Part shown: piece by piece, positions 10,524 to 18,885 of the stretch | Layout of the letters: each line of letters opens with the position of its first letter | How positions within the stretch are numbered: position 1 is the stretch's first letter | NCBI RefSeq assembly: GCF_963678635.1 | Contig: NC_087071.1 | Coordinates: 22,595,194 to 22,659,193, forward strand | Direction: 5' to 3' | Length of the DNA: 64,000 bases | Origin: Symsagittifera roscoffensis | Taxonomy: Eukaryota; Xenacoelomorpha; Acoela; Convolutidae | Program-made: the position numbers and the translations under genes | Notes under the pieces: model-generated | Seen by the model: the letters and a program-made list of their open reading frames with translations, nothing else | Databases searched by the model: none | Told to the model about the DNA's origin: nothing

Positions 10524-11560
10524 AAATATTGTTTCTTCCGATCAGTTTCAGTCTACAAAAATCAATTAAAAGAGACAATACATTAATTAAGTTGTTAAAC
10601 ATTAATAACAATATTCTGAAAAAAAAAACATTTTCGATTTCTTATTAATGGCTTGAACATGTGAACTGAATAGACTACAACTTGTCTTTTTGGTATAAAG
10701 AGTCACTAACCATCAATGTTGCAAAGTAAAAAAAAAACTCATTAGACATGGTGAAGACTAATTAACCGTGAATAAGGTAAAAGAAGAAAAAATATTAATT
10801 TCTTAAACAAAACATGTACCTTAAACATTATCATATATACATTATCATGTTGACACTTTCCCAAACGTTTCATCGAAGACTTAACGTCTCTCACTTAGGT
10901 CATAATTTTACAGTCCATAGAGCAATTTATATGTTTCCGCAAAAAAAAATAGAAACAAAACTTGAAAAAAATATATACAATTTGTACAAAAAATGATGAT
11001 CTCCCAAACTAGATGTTGTACAGTGTCGGCACCCTAGCTCAAAAATGTCCAGCTCGCCGAGAGAAGCAATATGAGTGGTCGGAAGACAATATTCGGACCG
11101 TGTAACGAAAAGTTAGAAAATTGATATAGGATGAGGCTTTTCGAAAATGAAATGTCTGTATCTCTTCAGTGAATGGTCTGAACATAGTCGTGAAATATAT
11201 CAAAATACTGCTCACGACCAGTTAATTAATTTTGATCAGAGGTCTAAAGACTATAGGATCTCAAGTTTACGAGATAAAAATTTTCAACATTTTTCCGAGA
11301 TTTTAAAATTCAAGTTCTTTTTTGTATTTTGATTGAAGACTTGTCGAACATTCGGTTATAAAATGACTTATTATGCTCTTCTTTTCCTAGCAACTTGATA
11401 AGTAAAGCATTAAGAGGCTGAGAGTTTTAATTTACAAAATGTTTACACATGAGGACACCAAATGAAATCTATTAAATATCAACCTGAGTTTCAAGTTTAA
11501 ATCTTTATACACAATAAAACCAAATTAAAATCAATCAAACGCAACAACAGTTCAATAAAG
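10524..11560. other. Polinton interior without a recognised gene
   Basis: About 1 kb between the PolB promoter region and the next minus-strand gene's 3' end. Two short plus-strand ORFs (10814-10996, 60 codons; 11147-11332, 61 codons, ATG-started) have no recognisable motif and neighbours of the same strand are absent. A GC-richer patch at 11000-11105 may be debris of another insert. Confidence 0.4.
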
Positions 11561-12196
11561 TTAAATAAGGTCTAAATACTCCTGAGCTTTTTCTAGTGTT
11601 GTTATCTTTCTCTTTTTCTTTGGTGCAAGGCATAGAGAAGGAGTCAAATGTTCCATTTGATTACTCACTGTCGCTTCGGGGGTGCGAGTTGCAGTTGTAG
11701 AATCTGGTTCATCAAGCCATGGTGACACTGTAGGAGAAGGATCAGCTTTCGGCGTAACTAGCAATGGTGATTCAATCTGTTCCATTCCCCATAAACGATC
11801 GAAAAATTCAATTTCTTCAAAGTATTCTAACTGGTTTTCACACATCGGAGTAACATCACAATCGTATTTATACAAAAAATTTTTAACTGGTTTTGATAAA
11901 GTCGAAATATCAACCTGAAGAGCAAGAGGCTCGTCAGGATCCGTATATTTACCAGAGTTTGTAAGGTAACTCAAATACTTTATATTCAGTTCTTCGTCTT
12001 TCTTCGAATTTTTTAAGGAAAGTTTACTGAATAAATGTAAAAAAATTTTAGGAATCATAATGTGATGTGTACAAGTCCACTCATCAGAATTGAAACTTTT
12101 TTCTTCGTTAATTATTGCTACAAATTTACCGTGAACAGTTTCATAAAAAATGCTTCTTTCGTGATTGGAATATCCGGCAATAAGATAACAAGGCAT
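11561..12196 (-). CDS. Polinton protein with nuclear localisation signal, function unknown
   Basis: 211 codons from the first ATG (12194-12196) to TAA at 11561. The N-terminal two thirds look like a folded domain (PCYLIAGYSNHE... through ...FFDRLWGM) rich in aromatic and hydrophobic residues; the last third is Pro/Thr/Ser-rich and linker-like, then carries PKKKRK, a textbook SV40-type nuclear signal, and ends EYLDLI. It is the first gene leftward of the divergent promoter and reads in the same direction as PolB, which suggests an early nuclear role such as regulation or replication. I do not recognise the fold. Confidence 0.75.
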   Translation of the reverse strand: MPCYLIAGYSNHERSIFYETVHGKFVAIINEEKSFNSDEWTCTHHIMIPKIFLHLFSKLSLKNSKKDEELNIKYLSYLTNSGKYTDPDEPLALQVDISTLSKPVKNFLYKYDCDVTPMCENQLEYFEEIEFFDRLWGMEQIESPLLVTPKADPSPTVSPWLDEPDSTTATRTPEATVSNQMEHLTPSLCLAPKKKRKITTLEKAQEYLDLI

Positions 12197-12679
12197 TTTT
12201 GAAGAAAAGTTGGAAGAAAAAGACAAACGTAACGCGGAAAGAAAAGAAACTGAAATGAATTGTGAAAACGCCTCAAGAGATTAAAATAGGGATTGGTTCT
12301 TCTAAAATTAGAAATTTCAAGACCTCCTATGTCGTTTTTAATCAGTTTAATAAGGGAGGGCGTGTAAAATGTTTATGTTACCTTGCATGGTATTCTATGT
12401 TTATCTAAATTACATTCAAACAAATAGCTTGTATCAAAAATAACGTTTAAACATTGTGACCTTTGACACCCATAGAAACTCTTATCAGTTGTACATGCAC
12501 AAAATACTAATCCATTTGAACCAAATTGCAATCCAATATCTTTACCATATAAAGTACATGTGTAGATAAATTAAAATAGATACAACGCTTTCTTTTGCAG
12601 ACATATACAATCAATCGGAACCATTCATTTCTTTCTATTCAGTTTTAAATCAAGTTAGTTTGAAAATTTATTCGTTACA
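12197..12679. promoter_or_regulatory. Divergent intergenic region of the Polinton
   Basis: About 480 bp from which the NLS protein and PolB side read left and the virion genes read right. It is AT-rich. Just before the plus-strand ATG there is a pyrimidine tract ending TTTCTATTCAG (about 12632-12642), which looks like a 3' splice site and could accept a leader exon. No clear TATA box can be assigned. Confidence 0.45.
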
Positions 12680-13051
12680 ATGAATAAAACCAAAACAAGC
12701 ACCACAGCAAATGCAGATAAAGATTTTGGCGACTGCTATTTCGATATTTCGGAAAACAGTAAAAGATTAGTGCGTGCTACATTGAAAACATATGACCAAA
12801 CTGGAACTTATGTATTCCTGAAAGTTTTCAAAAAAGCAACTGAATGCGCTGAATTTGAATGTGTACAAAGACTTTCCTTAAGCAGCGATGAATTTTCAAA
12901 ATTACTAAAATCGGGAAAGTCAATCCGATCGCAAACAAGTGAAATTTCTGATACTGTTGAAAACAAAGACAAACCACAGTCTAATTGTAAACGAGCCAGG
13001 AAATCTCAAATTTCCTCAAGCACAAACGATTTCAAGCACGACTCGAATTGA
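12680..13051 (+). CDS. Small PC4-like ssDNA-binding candidate
   Basis: 123 codons, ATG at 12680. Residues about 17-75 (GDCYFDIS...LVRATLKTYDQTG...FLKVFKK...SLSSDEFSKLLK) follow the spacing of the PC4/p15 fold: a strand beginning with an I/F-S-x-N-like turn, a central strand pair ending in basic residues, a linker, then SL-x-x-x-E/Q-F-x-x-L as the closing helix. The tail is basic and polar (CKRARKS). PC4-type proteins bind single-stranded DNA and assist transcription and replication, which would suit this element. Similarity is judged by eye only; a structure prediction compared with PC4 would confirm or reject it. Confidence 0.5.
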   Translation: MNKTKTSTTANADKDFGDCYFDISENSKRLVRATLKTYDQTGTYVFLKVFKKATECAEFECVQRLSLSSDEFSKLLKSGKSIRSQTSEISDTVENKDKPQSNCKRARKSQISSSTNDFKHDSN

Positions 13052-13065
13052 TTTTCCTTTACAAA

Positions 13066-13854
13066 ATGGCAGAAGCTATGTTCGAAGTAGTGTTACCTGA
13101 TTATTTCAAAAAATTTCAACCAAATTTCAAATTTGTTATTACTGAAAAAGTTCCTAATTTATCTGCTTTTAAAAATTATGCTTTTGGAAGCCACTTCAAA
13201 TCTGAAAATTGCCCTTTTTCAGTCGAGAATGAAAAAAAAATTCATTACCATATATTGATTCAACTAGATTCAGAGGAACAATTAAACCAATTTTTTCCTT
13301 CTCAAAACTGTTTCAGTGTTCCTTGTATTTTCACTTGCTTCAAATACTTAGTTTCTCCTGCTAAAAATGTCAAAGGAAACGGTGAGTTATTTGACAAGCT
13401 TAAACTGGCTCTCACTTATTCAGCACAACCTTTTGCAGCCAATATCGATTTGTTGGATTTCACTGCAATCAAAAAACGTTTACCCAATTTATTGCTTTCT
13501 GCAACATCATCTAACAAACAAACTTCACCAAATCAAAACGTTTGCAAGAAATCTCCGGCCGTTGGGGGACAGAAACGAATTGATAATACAGTTACGCCTG
13601 CTGCATCGTCGTCGTCAAACAAATCCGTAAGAATTTCGACTTCAGTTTCAAAGAAACATACAGAAAGCAGACATGTTCAAACAGATGAGATGATTACAGA
13701 AACTTTGAAAAGATTGGAAAGTTTAATTAATGGACCCCATTCTGCCGCTTTTTGTAAAATAATGGATATTTTGACAAGTGGATATGGAAAACTTGATGTA
13801 GATACTGATGTGCTATTTGTGAAATTTATTGTTGAAGAGAAAGTTAAGTTTTAA
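13066..13854 (+). CDS. Polinton protein of unknown function with an HYH motif
   Basis: 262 codons from ATG 13066 to TAA, starting 14 nt after the preceding stop. Residues about 1-110 look globular, with a FVIT strand, then KIHYHILIQL, then FKYLVSPAKN. This order (hydrophobic strand, H-hydrophobic-H, later aromatic/Lys block) resembles HUH-type nicking domains, but no convincing catalytic tyrosine context is visible, so I would not name it a nickase. Residues ~155-205 are Ser/Lys-rich and disordered-looking. The C-terminus (about 210-262) is helical and hydrophobic. Confidence 0.7.
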   Translation: MAEAMFEVVLPDYFKKFQPNFKFVITEKVPNLSAFKNYAFGSHFKSENCPFSVENEKKIHYHILIQLDSEEQLNQFFPSQNCFSVPCIFTCFKYLVSPAKNVKGNGELFDKLKLALTYSAQPFAANIDLLDFTAIKKRLPNLLLSATSSNKQTSPNQNVCKKSPAVGGQKRIDNTVTPAASSSSNKSVRISTSVSKKHTESRHVQTDEMITETLKRLESLINGPHSAAFCKIMDILTSGYGKLDVDTDVLFVKFIVEEKVKF

Positions 13855-13901
13855 TTGATACTTTTCATTTTTCCTTTTCCATTATATTGAGTTCAGTAAA
13901 C

Positions 13902-14309
13902 ATGATTTCAACTATCGATTTAAAACTCATTCATGAAATTTTCATAGACTTAAAATCACAATATCCAGACAAATCGGTCAGATTTCAGTATTTTTTAGCT
14001 ACTTGTTTGTATTTGGATGCTGATATTAATTTGGATTTTGTTTTGAAAAACAGACCATATGGTGGTTTAATTGGAATAGACAATTCGTCGCTCGACAAAC
14101 ACTTGAAACATTTCAAATTTCTTAGAATACATGCTATATTGCATGACGCAGCGGGATATTTGCAATAAAAAAATCATACCGGTCCTGGGTACACATATGT
14201 TTTGCCTTGTCCAATAAAAAACTGTTACCTGGGTCACGTGACAGCTATTGCGTTTTGCTTATTTCTTAAAACATTCAAACCAAAGTTATTTCGTTTTTTG
14301 GAATGTTGA
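13902..14309 (+). CDS. Small conserved-looking Polinton protein interrupted by one TAA
   Basis: From ATG 13902 the frame encodes 88 codons ending HDAAGYLQ, then TAA at 14166-14168. The same frame then runs on for 46 codons with clearly protein-like sequence (GPGYTYVLPC, CYLGHVTAIAF) to TGA at 14307-14309, ten bases before the next gene's ATG. The reading is therefore one ~134-residue protein with a single nonsense codon. HDAAG and the Cys/His residues after the stop (C, NCYLGH) could form an active or metal site. The order is wrong for a parvoviral-type phospholipase A2, in which GPG precedes HD. Confidence 0.65.
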
Positions 14310-14318
14310 GTGAAAGTC

Positions 14319-14846
14319 ATGTTAACCCAAAGAAAGAAAACTAAAACATTGTTTTTCAACCATCTCATTATTTTAGATATTGAAGGATTTAAATGTGGCA
14401 AGAAACCTTTGATCATAAAGGAACTTTCCGTTTGCTCTGCTAATACAATTGATACAATTCATTTTCTGCCACCAGTTCAATTCAACAATTTATCAAAAGA
14501 AGAGAAAAAAGCGTACGATTGGGTATCTAAAGTTCTACACGGGCTTCGTTGGGACGAAGGTGAATACCCTTACTCATACTTGGATCAAATTTTTGACAGC
14601 ATTCGTTTGAGGAACCCAAATTCCCATTTTTTTGCTAAAGGTACACAAAAATCTGTTTTATTAGCTGAATACTTGAAATTACCCGTGACAAATTTGGAAG
14701 ATATTGGCTGCCCAAAGATTGAACAGTTATTGGGTCAAGAAAAACATATTTGCAAACGACATTCTCATTTTATTCCCTCGCATCAATTATTAAAGCATTG
14801 TACACGTAGAAAATCCAAAGTTTTTTTCGATTGGTTACAAAATTAA
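14319..14846 (+). CDS. DEDD exonuclease-like Polinton protein
   Basis: 175 codons from ATG 14319. After a basic start it has LDIEGF (D-x-E, as in motif I of DEDD 3'-5' exonucleases), KELSV, a middle block HGLRWDEGEYPYS, then FFAKGTQKSVLL (a common motif II-like context, [FY]xKGxxK) and LEDIGCPKI, with a Cys/His-rich end (HICKRHSHFIP). Proteins with the layout D-x-E-G-F, K-G-x-x-K and a CP-containing end are widespread next to invertebrate mobile elements. It may trim ends during replication or be a non-catalytic relative, since the last acidic motif is not obvious. Confidence 0.6.
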   Translation: MLTQRKKTKTLFFNHLIILDIEGFKCGKKPLIIKELSVCSANTIDTIHFLPPVQFNNLSKEEKKAYDWVSKVLHGLRWDEGEYPYSYLDQIFDSIRLRNPNSHFFAKGTQKSVLLAEYLKLPVTNLEDIGCPKIEQLLGQEKHICKRHSHFIPSHQLLKHCTRRKSKVFFDWLQN

Positions 14847-14853
14847 CTGTCCA

Positions 14854-15186
14854 ATGATGCAAACAACCTTATCTCCAAATTTGGTGGTTTACGCTTCAAT
14901 GACTAATCAGAGTCCTGAAAGCAATTTAACACCAAGAATTAAAGTTACTCTTACGCGGACAGGCATATTAGATTGTCGAGGAAAACCACTCCTGCAAAAA
15001 CTCGAACAAATTACATTGAACGATATCGAAATCGTCAATTTACGGAAATGTTTTACAGTTCTTGACTACTTTCACCTGTACAATGTCCAGACTCCAGGAA
15101 TTTCGCCAGTCAATTCCGTTGTTCAATCTCAACCTGGAAGGGCTGCAACCTCAGCTGGGAGAGAGAAGACAAATCCATTTGCATGA
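14854..15186 (+). CDS. Unrecognised small ORF of the Polinton, overlapping the next one
   Basis: 110 codons from a double ATG, seven bases after the exonuclease-like gene. Predicted beta-rich middle (IKVTLTRTGILDC, ITLNDIEIVNL). Its last 104 bp overlap the next ORF in another frame. Either both are real and overlap, or one indel split a single gene; the C-terminal 35 residues (SPVNSVVQSQPGRAATS) look less protein-like than the overlapping frame, so the true end may be earlier. Confidence 0.55.
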   Translation: MMQTTLSPNLVVYASMTNQSPESNLTPRIKVTLTRTGILDCRGKPLLQKLEQITLNDIEIVNLRKCFTVLDYFHLYNVQTPGISPVNSVVQSQPGRAATSAGREKTNPFA

Positions 15187-15418
15187 CCATCAGCTTCCAG
15201 CTGAACTGAAAGAATTAGTCAAAACTGATAACGTTGAGGAAATACATTTAGTTCAAGCCACTATCAGAGTTGCTGCTCATTTTGTTGTAAGTTCAAATCT
15301 AATTGCAACCATGACAAATTCACAAAATATGAGTTTTTCTTCATTGAACGAGGAGTTGATTTGCCTGTTGAACCGAAATGACGAATCACATTTATATGCC
15401 AAGTTTTGTGAATCATAA
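15083..15418 (+). CDS. Small ORF, paralogue of the following gene
   Basis: 111 codons from ATG 15083. Residues about 33-65 (HLHDHQLPAELKEL...DNVEEI) align with the next gene's SLTGENLPKELLDE...GNVEKI, and both begin MS-x-L. The pair therefore looks like a tandem duplication of a small alpha-rich protein. No known domain is recognised. See the overlap with 14854-15186. Confidence 0.6.
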   Translation: MSRLQEFRQSIPLFNLNLEGLQPQLGERRQIHLHDHQLPAELKELVKTDNVEEIHLVQATIRVAAHFVVSSNLIATMTNSQNMSFSSLNEELICLLNRNDESHLYAKFCES

Positions 15419-15479
15419 TAAATATTTTCATTGATTGTTTTCATTTTCTTTTGATCATGTGCGATTACTAGTTGCTAAC

Positions 15480-15776
15480 ATGTCGTGTTTGAAAATTCAA
15501 AATTTCAAAAAAATATTTTTGCCAAAAGAAAACACACAAAATGTGAGTTTAACAGGTGAGAATTTACCAAAAGAGTTATTAGACGAAATCAGTACCGGAA
15601 ACGTAGAAAAAATTGTTCGGATACTTCTGACAGACAAAAAAATAGCAAGATATATAATAAAATACAAACCAAACGGCAATAGATCAGAGAGAAAAAAAGG
15701 CGATTGGTATGCAGTTGTAACTATCAACCTTGATACAAATAAGCAAAAAAAGTCTTCCAGTAAACATGGAAATTGA
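15480..15776 (+). CDS. Small ORF, paralogue of the preceding gene
   Basis: 98 codons from ATG 15480. LPKELLDEISTGNVEKI (residues about 29-45) mirrors LPAELKELVKTDNVEEI in 15083-15418. After the shared core it has a basic stretch (KYKPNGNRSERKKGDWYA) and a Lys/Ser-rich tail. Its end overlaps the next ATG by 11 nt. A pyrimidine stretch (TTTTCATTTTCTTTTG) precedes it, as before 13902, which may be a shared leader or promoter element. Confidence 0.65.
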   Translation: MSCLKIQNFKKIFLPKENTQNVSLTGENLPKELLDEISTGNVEKIVRILLTDKKIARYIIKYKPNGNRSERKKGDWYAVVTINLDTNKQKKSSSKHGN

Positions 15777-16056
15777 AGAAGCCACCACTGTCGAGAACAA
15801 TGATTGCGACTTTGTAGACATTGGTGGTGTCAAACAGTCTTTATCTCACGAAAACAGATCTTGGAAATTTTGTAATTCTGTTTCTCTTCCGTCTGCAGAA
15901 GTTGTCTTTTTCACACAAGTCTGTTTCATTTTCATTTTGCTCTCTTTATCTATTTCAAAATTGTCTTTTTACAATCTTAGTTGTGACGAGACTGCCATTT
16001 GGCTTTCAATACTATCCAGTACAGTTGGTTACATGTTACCCAATCCCAAGTTATAA
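15766..16056 (+). CDS. Two-span membrane protein of the Polinton
   Basis: 96 codons, ATG 15766 overlapping the previous stop by 11 nt. An acidic N-terminus (EIEEATTVENNDCDF) precedes a strong membrane segment (about residues 46-68, VFFTQVCFIFILLSLSI) and a second hydrophobic stretch that ends in LSSTVGYMLPNPKL. A small membrane protein just before the ATPase, ending in a GYxLPxP-type tail, is a recurring item in related elements. A role in egress or in a virion membrane is a guess. Confidence 0.7.
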   Translation: MEIEEATTVENNDCDFVDIGGVKQSLSHENRSWKFCNSVSLPSAEVVFFTQVCFIFILLSLSISKLSFYNLSCDETAIWLSILSSTVGYMLPNPKL

Positions 16057-16058
16057 TA

Positions 16059-16751
16059 ATGAATAAGATCATTTCAACAAAAGATCGTCTGTTTATGTCC
16101 GTTTCAGGTCCCTCGGGATCTGGCAAAACTGATTTAATTTTTCAAATGCTTCTCAAAGGTACATTCTATCCATCGTATAACAAAATATTTTATTTTTATC
16201 TTCACGATCAACCCAAATACCGTTCCTTTGTTTCTCAAAACAAATTTGATATTGAATTTATAAAATTGTCTAGCTTTGAAATCGTTAATAACTTACGGGA
16301 TTGTATGATTGTCTTTGATGATAACTGTGAAGAAATTTTTAATGAAAAATATTTTGTTAAATTAGCTACAGCAGGCCGACATAAAAATGTTCATGTTATT
16401 TATGTCAAGCACAATTTATTTCAGCAAAGTAAGCAATCACGTACAATAGATTTGAATACAACTCACTTAATTTTGTTCAAATCACCTCAAGACATTCAAC
16501 AAATTGATTATTTAGGCAGACAGTTGAATAATGCAAAATTCCTCCGTCATGCGTATCAGTTGGCAACGAGAGAAGATTTTGGTCATCTGTTGATAGACTT
16601 GGATCCCAAAACTTCAGAATGTCTTCGTTATTCGTCAAACATAGTTCCACCATCACCAACCATTTTCTATTTACCATCCTCAAAAGCAGTTATCACATCT
16701 CTTGAAAATGAAAGAGAAAGAATTATGTATATTGAAGCAAATGCTCAATAG
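16059..16751 (+). CDS. ATP: FtsK/HerA-type genome-packaging ATPase
   Basis: 231 codons from ATG 16059, two bases after the preceding stop. Walker A is GPSGSGKT (residues about 14-21) and Walker B MIVFDD (about 84-89), followed by a sensor-like region with GRHKNVHVIYVKHNLF. Length and layout fit the A32-like packaging ATPases of Polintons, virophages and large DNA viruses, which drive DNA into preformed capsids. The longer frame from 15999 starts with a non-ATG codon and overlaps the membrane protein, so I prefer 16059. No lesion is visible. Confidence 0.93.
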   Translation: MNKIISTKDRLFMSVSGPSGSGKTDLIFQMLLKGTFYPSYNKIFYFYLHDQPKYRSFVSQNKFDIEFIKLSSFEIVNNLRDCMIVFDDNCEEIFNEKYFVKLATAGRHKNVHVIYVKHNLFQQSKQSRTIDLNTTHLILFKSPQDIQQIDYLGRQLNNAKFLRHAYQLATREDFGHLLIDLDPKTSECLRYSSNIVPPSPTIFYLPSSKAVITSLENERERIMYIEANAQ

Positions 16752-16998
16752 TCGCCATTGTAGATCAATTTTGACAGGAGCTGATTCAAATTTTATTAGA
16801 TTTCTTTGCGATTGTTTTGTGAATGTTTTTCTGGGACATGTTCCAGCTAACAAAAGTTTCATCGAGAGTAAGAAAGTGCCATTTGAAAAAATTGTTGACC
16901 CTAAGTTTAGTATCCGAGAAAAACGAAAAGTTTTGGCAAACAATATTTTACTGGTTAAATCAATCGGAGAATCGTGTTACATTTACCTGAAAAACTAG
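16741..16998 (+). CDS. Small basic Polinton protein after the ATPase
   Basis: 85 codons from ATG 16741, overlapping the ATPase stop by 11 nt; an in-frame ATG at 16708 would add 11 residues. The C-terminal half (FEKIVDPKFSIREKRKVLANNILL) matches a pattern often seen in Polintons at this position: a short helix, then xxKRxxLxxxxxLL. Possibly a minor capsid or core peptide. No enzymatic motif. Confidence 0.65.
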   Translation: MLNSRHCRSILTGADSNFIRFLCDCFVNVFLGHVPANKSFIESKKVPFEKIVDPKFSIREKRKVLANNILLVKSIGESCYIYLKN

Positions 16999-17008
16999 AA
17001 CCTCAGGC

Positions 17009-17872
17009 ATGTATGCTGAAGAATTCATCCTCATTCCTCGAAAAACATATGCTCCAGATGAAAAAACTGCACCACAATCTCAAATCCTTCATAATCCATT
17101 AATTAACGACAAATCATCTCAACTCAATCACATACAACGATTTCGAGAACGAAATATCAGCCGTGAGTCTCCACCACCATTAAACCCAACATCTCCTATT
17201 CTTTTAACCCCTAGTAATGTAGTACCAAATCTTCGAAAAAGAAACTTATCTGCACTTACTAATTTCAGTGGTGATGGTGATGATGAAGCAGAAAAAAATT
17301 TTGAATCATACAATTCACTGCAGCAAACAAGTTCAAAGAGAATAGAAAAAAACGATGAAAAAAGTAATGGAAAAACCGCTGAAGTGTTTCGAAAGGTTAT
17401 GGAATCCATTCAAGAGCTATTGGAAGCTAATAAATTGGAAAGGGCAAACATAGTGCTAAAGCAGTTGTTCAAAGTTGAATCCCTGACTTTAGACGTTGAT
17501 GGATATGTTCTAATTCAAGGAAAACCAACACTCGTTAAAATTGAATCTTTTTTGTACGATACACAGCAAAACACAAAAAAACTTGAGGGTGTATTTTATC
17601 CACAAATTTTGAAAGAACTGAATCTTGATCCTAGTTTGGTGTCCAACACTTATGCCAAACAGATTCTCCGCTCGCTTAAGAGCGAAGGAGCTAAGCCCTC
17701 AACTTCTTCCTACTTTGTCTCCGACGACAACCCGACAACTGAGGAATCGAAGAGATCAAAACCCTCCTCTTCGAAGACTCGATCGACAACTTTCAAACCC
17801 AGAACCAAGCAATCCGACATAAGAAAAACCCAGAAAAAAAGAATTTTTCCCCACCATCAACGACGACGATGA
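17009..17872 (+). CDS. Conserved Polinton protein preceding the integrase (EFILIPRKTY type)
   Basis: 287 codons from ATG 17009. It opens with EEFILIPRKTYAPDE and then QILHNPLINDKSSQLNHIQRF, a start typical of an uncharacterised Polinton protein (acidic lead, ILIP, then NP...K..QL..LQR). The middle is polar; residues about 125-215 form the second conserved part (VLIQGKP, IESFLYDTQQNTKKLEGVFYPQIL). The tail is Ser/Lys/Arg-rich (PKxxKxR, ending HHQRRR), suggesting nucleic-acid contact. The stop overlaps the integrase ATG by four bases. Function unknown; a virion or assembly role is inferred from position. Confidence 0.8.
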   Translation: MYAEEFILIPRKTYAPDEKTAPQSQILHNPLINDKSSQLNHIQRFRERNISRESPPPLNPTSPILLTPSNVVPNLRKRNLSALTNFSGDGDDEAEKNFESYNSLQQTSSKRIEKNDEKSNGKTAEVFRKVMESIQELLEANKLERANIVLKQLFKVESLTLDVDGYVLIQGKPTLVKIESFLYDTQQNTKKLEGVFYPQILKELNLDPSLVSNTYAKQILRSLKSEGAKPSTSSYFVSDDNPTTEESKRSKPSSSKTRSTTFKPRTKQSDIRKTQKKRIFPHHQRRR

Positions 17873-18885
17873 CGACGATGATAAAAACTATGAAAGCAGT
17901 AAAGAATCGTTTGCGACGACATCAACAAAAGAATGGAAATCCTACTATCAGTGAAGAAAAGAAACTCAAATTACTCTACACGAAAGGTCCAGCTGCATTT
18001 GGGAGCGTTAAAAATTTAACAAATGCTAGTCAACTCTCACCAAAAAAAGTTAAAAAATTTCTGAGATCTCAATCATCACATACAAAGTATGGATTGTTTC
18101 GTAAAACATATCCTCGGCTAAAAGTGATTGTTAACGATATCAACGAAATTTGGTCTCTTGACTTGGCTTATGTTGATAAATTGGCTAAATTTAACCGAGG
18201 GGTACGATATTTATTAGTTGCTGTCGATTGTCTCTCTCGCTACTTACGAGTGGAACCCCTGAAGACCAAATATGCTAAAGAAACAACCGAAGCTTTCAAA
18301 AAAAAAATCAAAACAAAACAACCAAAAAAAGTTTGGGTTGACAAAGGCACCGAGTTTAAAGGAGAGTTCGAAAAGTTATGTAATAAACGAGAAATCATCA
18401 AATACAATACTCACAGTGAAAAAAAATCAGCGTTTGCCGAAAGAAACATTCGATCGCTGAAAAGTATTATCTACAAGTACTTGGAGTTTGAATGGACTTA
18501 CAGTTATATTGACAAATTACAAAGTTTTGTTCAAACGATTAACTCACGCGTTAATAGAGTAACAAAATTGGCTCCAAACAAGGTCACAAGAAAACATGTA
18601 CCTGCTTTAGTTTCATTAATTGCAAACAGTTCATCGAAGTTGGTACAGAAACCAAAATTTTATGTTGGTGACTATGTGCGAATAGCGAAGACTGACTTGC
18701 CTTTTAGAAAAGGTTACAAGCAGATTTTTACAGATGAAGTTTTTGAAATAGTTGCCATTCTTACTGTAAACCCTCCAACATACAGTCTCATTGATGCGGA
18801 AAAGGAAGAAATCAACGGAAAATTTTATGAAAAAGAACTTAGTTTAATTGGAAACAAAGCTGATTATAACGAAAATGGGCAGTGA
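17869..18885 (+). CDS. INT: Retroviral-type (RVE) integrase of the Polinton
   Basis: 338 codons. DDE triad residues are visible: WSLDLAYVD (about residue 101), VWVDKGTEF (about 158) and KSAFAERNIRS (about 190), giving the usual DD35E-like spacing. The C-terminal part (FYVGDYVRIAKT, FRKGYKQIFTDEVFEI) is the SH3-like DNA-binding domain common to Polinton and Ty3 integrases. No chromodomain is seen. It catalyses insertion and explains the 6-bp target duplication. The ATG overlaps the previous TGA; further in-frame ATGs follow within 10 codons. The gene is intact. Confidence 0.95.
   Translation: MTTMIKTMKAVKNRLRRHQQKNGNPTISEEKKLKLLYTKGPAAFGSVKNLTNASQLSPKKVKKFLRSQSSHTKYGLFRKTYPRLKVIVNDINEIWSLDLAYVDKLAKFNRGVRYLLVAVDCLSRYLRVEPLKTKYAKETTEAFKKKIKTKQPKKVWVDKGTEFKGEFEKLCNKREIIKYNTHSEKKSAFAERNIRSLKSIIYKYLEFEWTYSYIDKLQSFVQTINSRVNRVTKLAPNKVTRKHVPALVSLIANSSSKLVQKPKFYVGDYVRIAKTDLPFRKGYKQIFTDEVFEIVAILTVNPPTYSLIDAEKEEINGKFYEKELSLIGNKADYNENGQ

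Noticed and set aside
8664-14168. Reassignment of TAA to a sense codon
   Set aside because: Several intact Polinton genes and the host-like ORFs end at TAA (for example 5132, 11561, 14844, 20138), so TAA terminates here. Isolated TAA codons fit mutation or error better.
13902-14309. Phospholipase A2 domain from the HD and GPG motifs
   Set aside because: The order is reversed relative to known viral PLA2 domains and the HDxxY pattern is absent.
17128-17409. Minus-strand Ser/Phe-rich ORF opposite the pre-integrase gene
   Set aside because: Shadow of the plus-strand coding frame.
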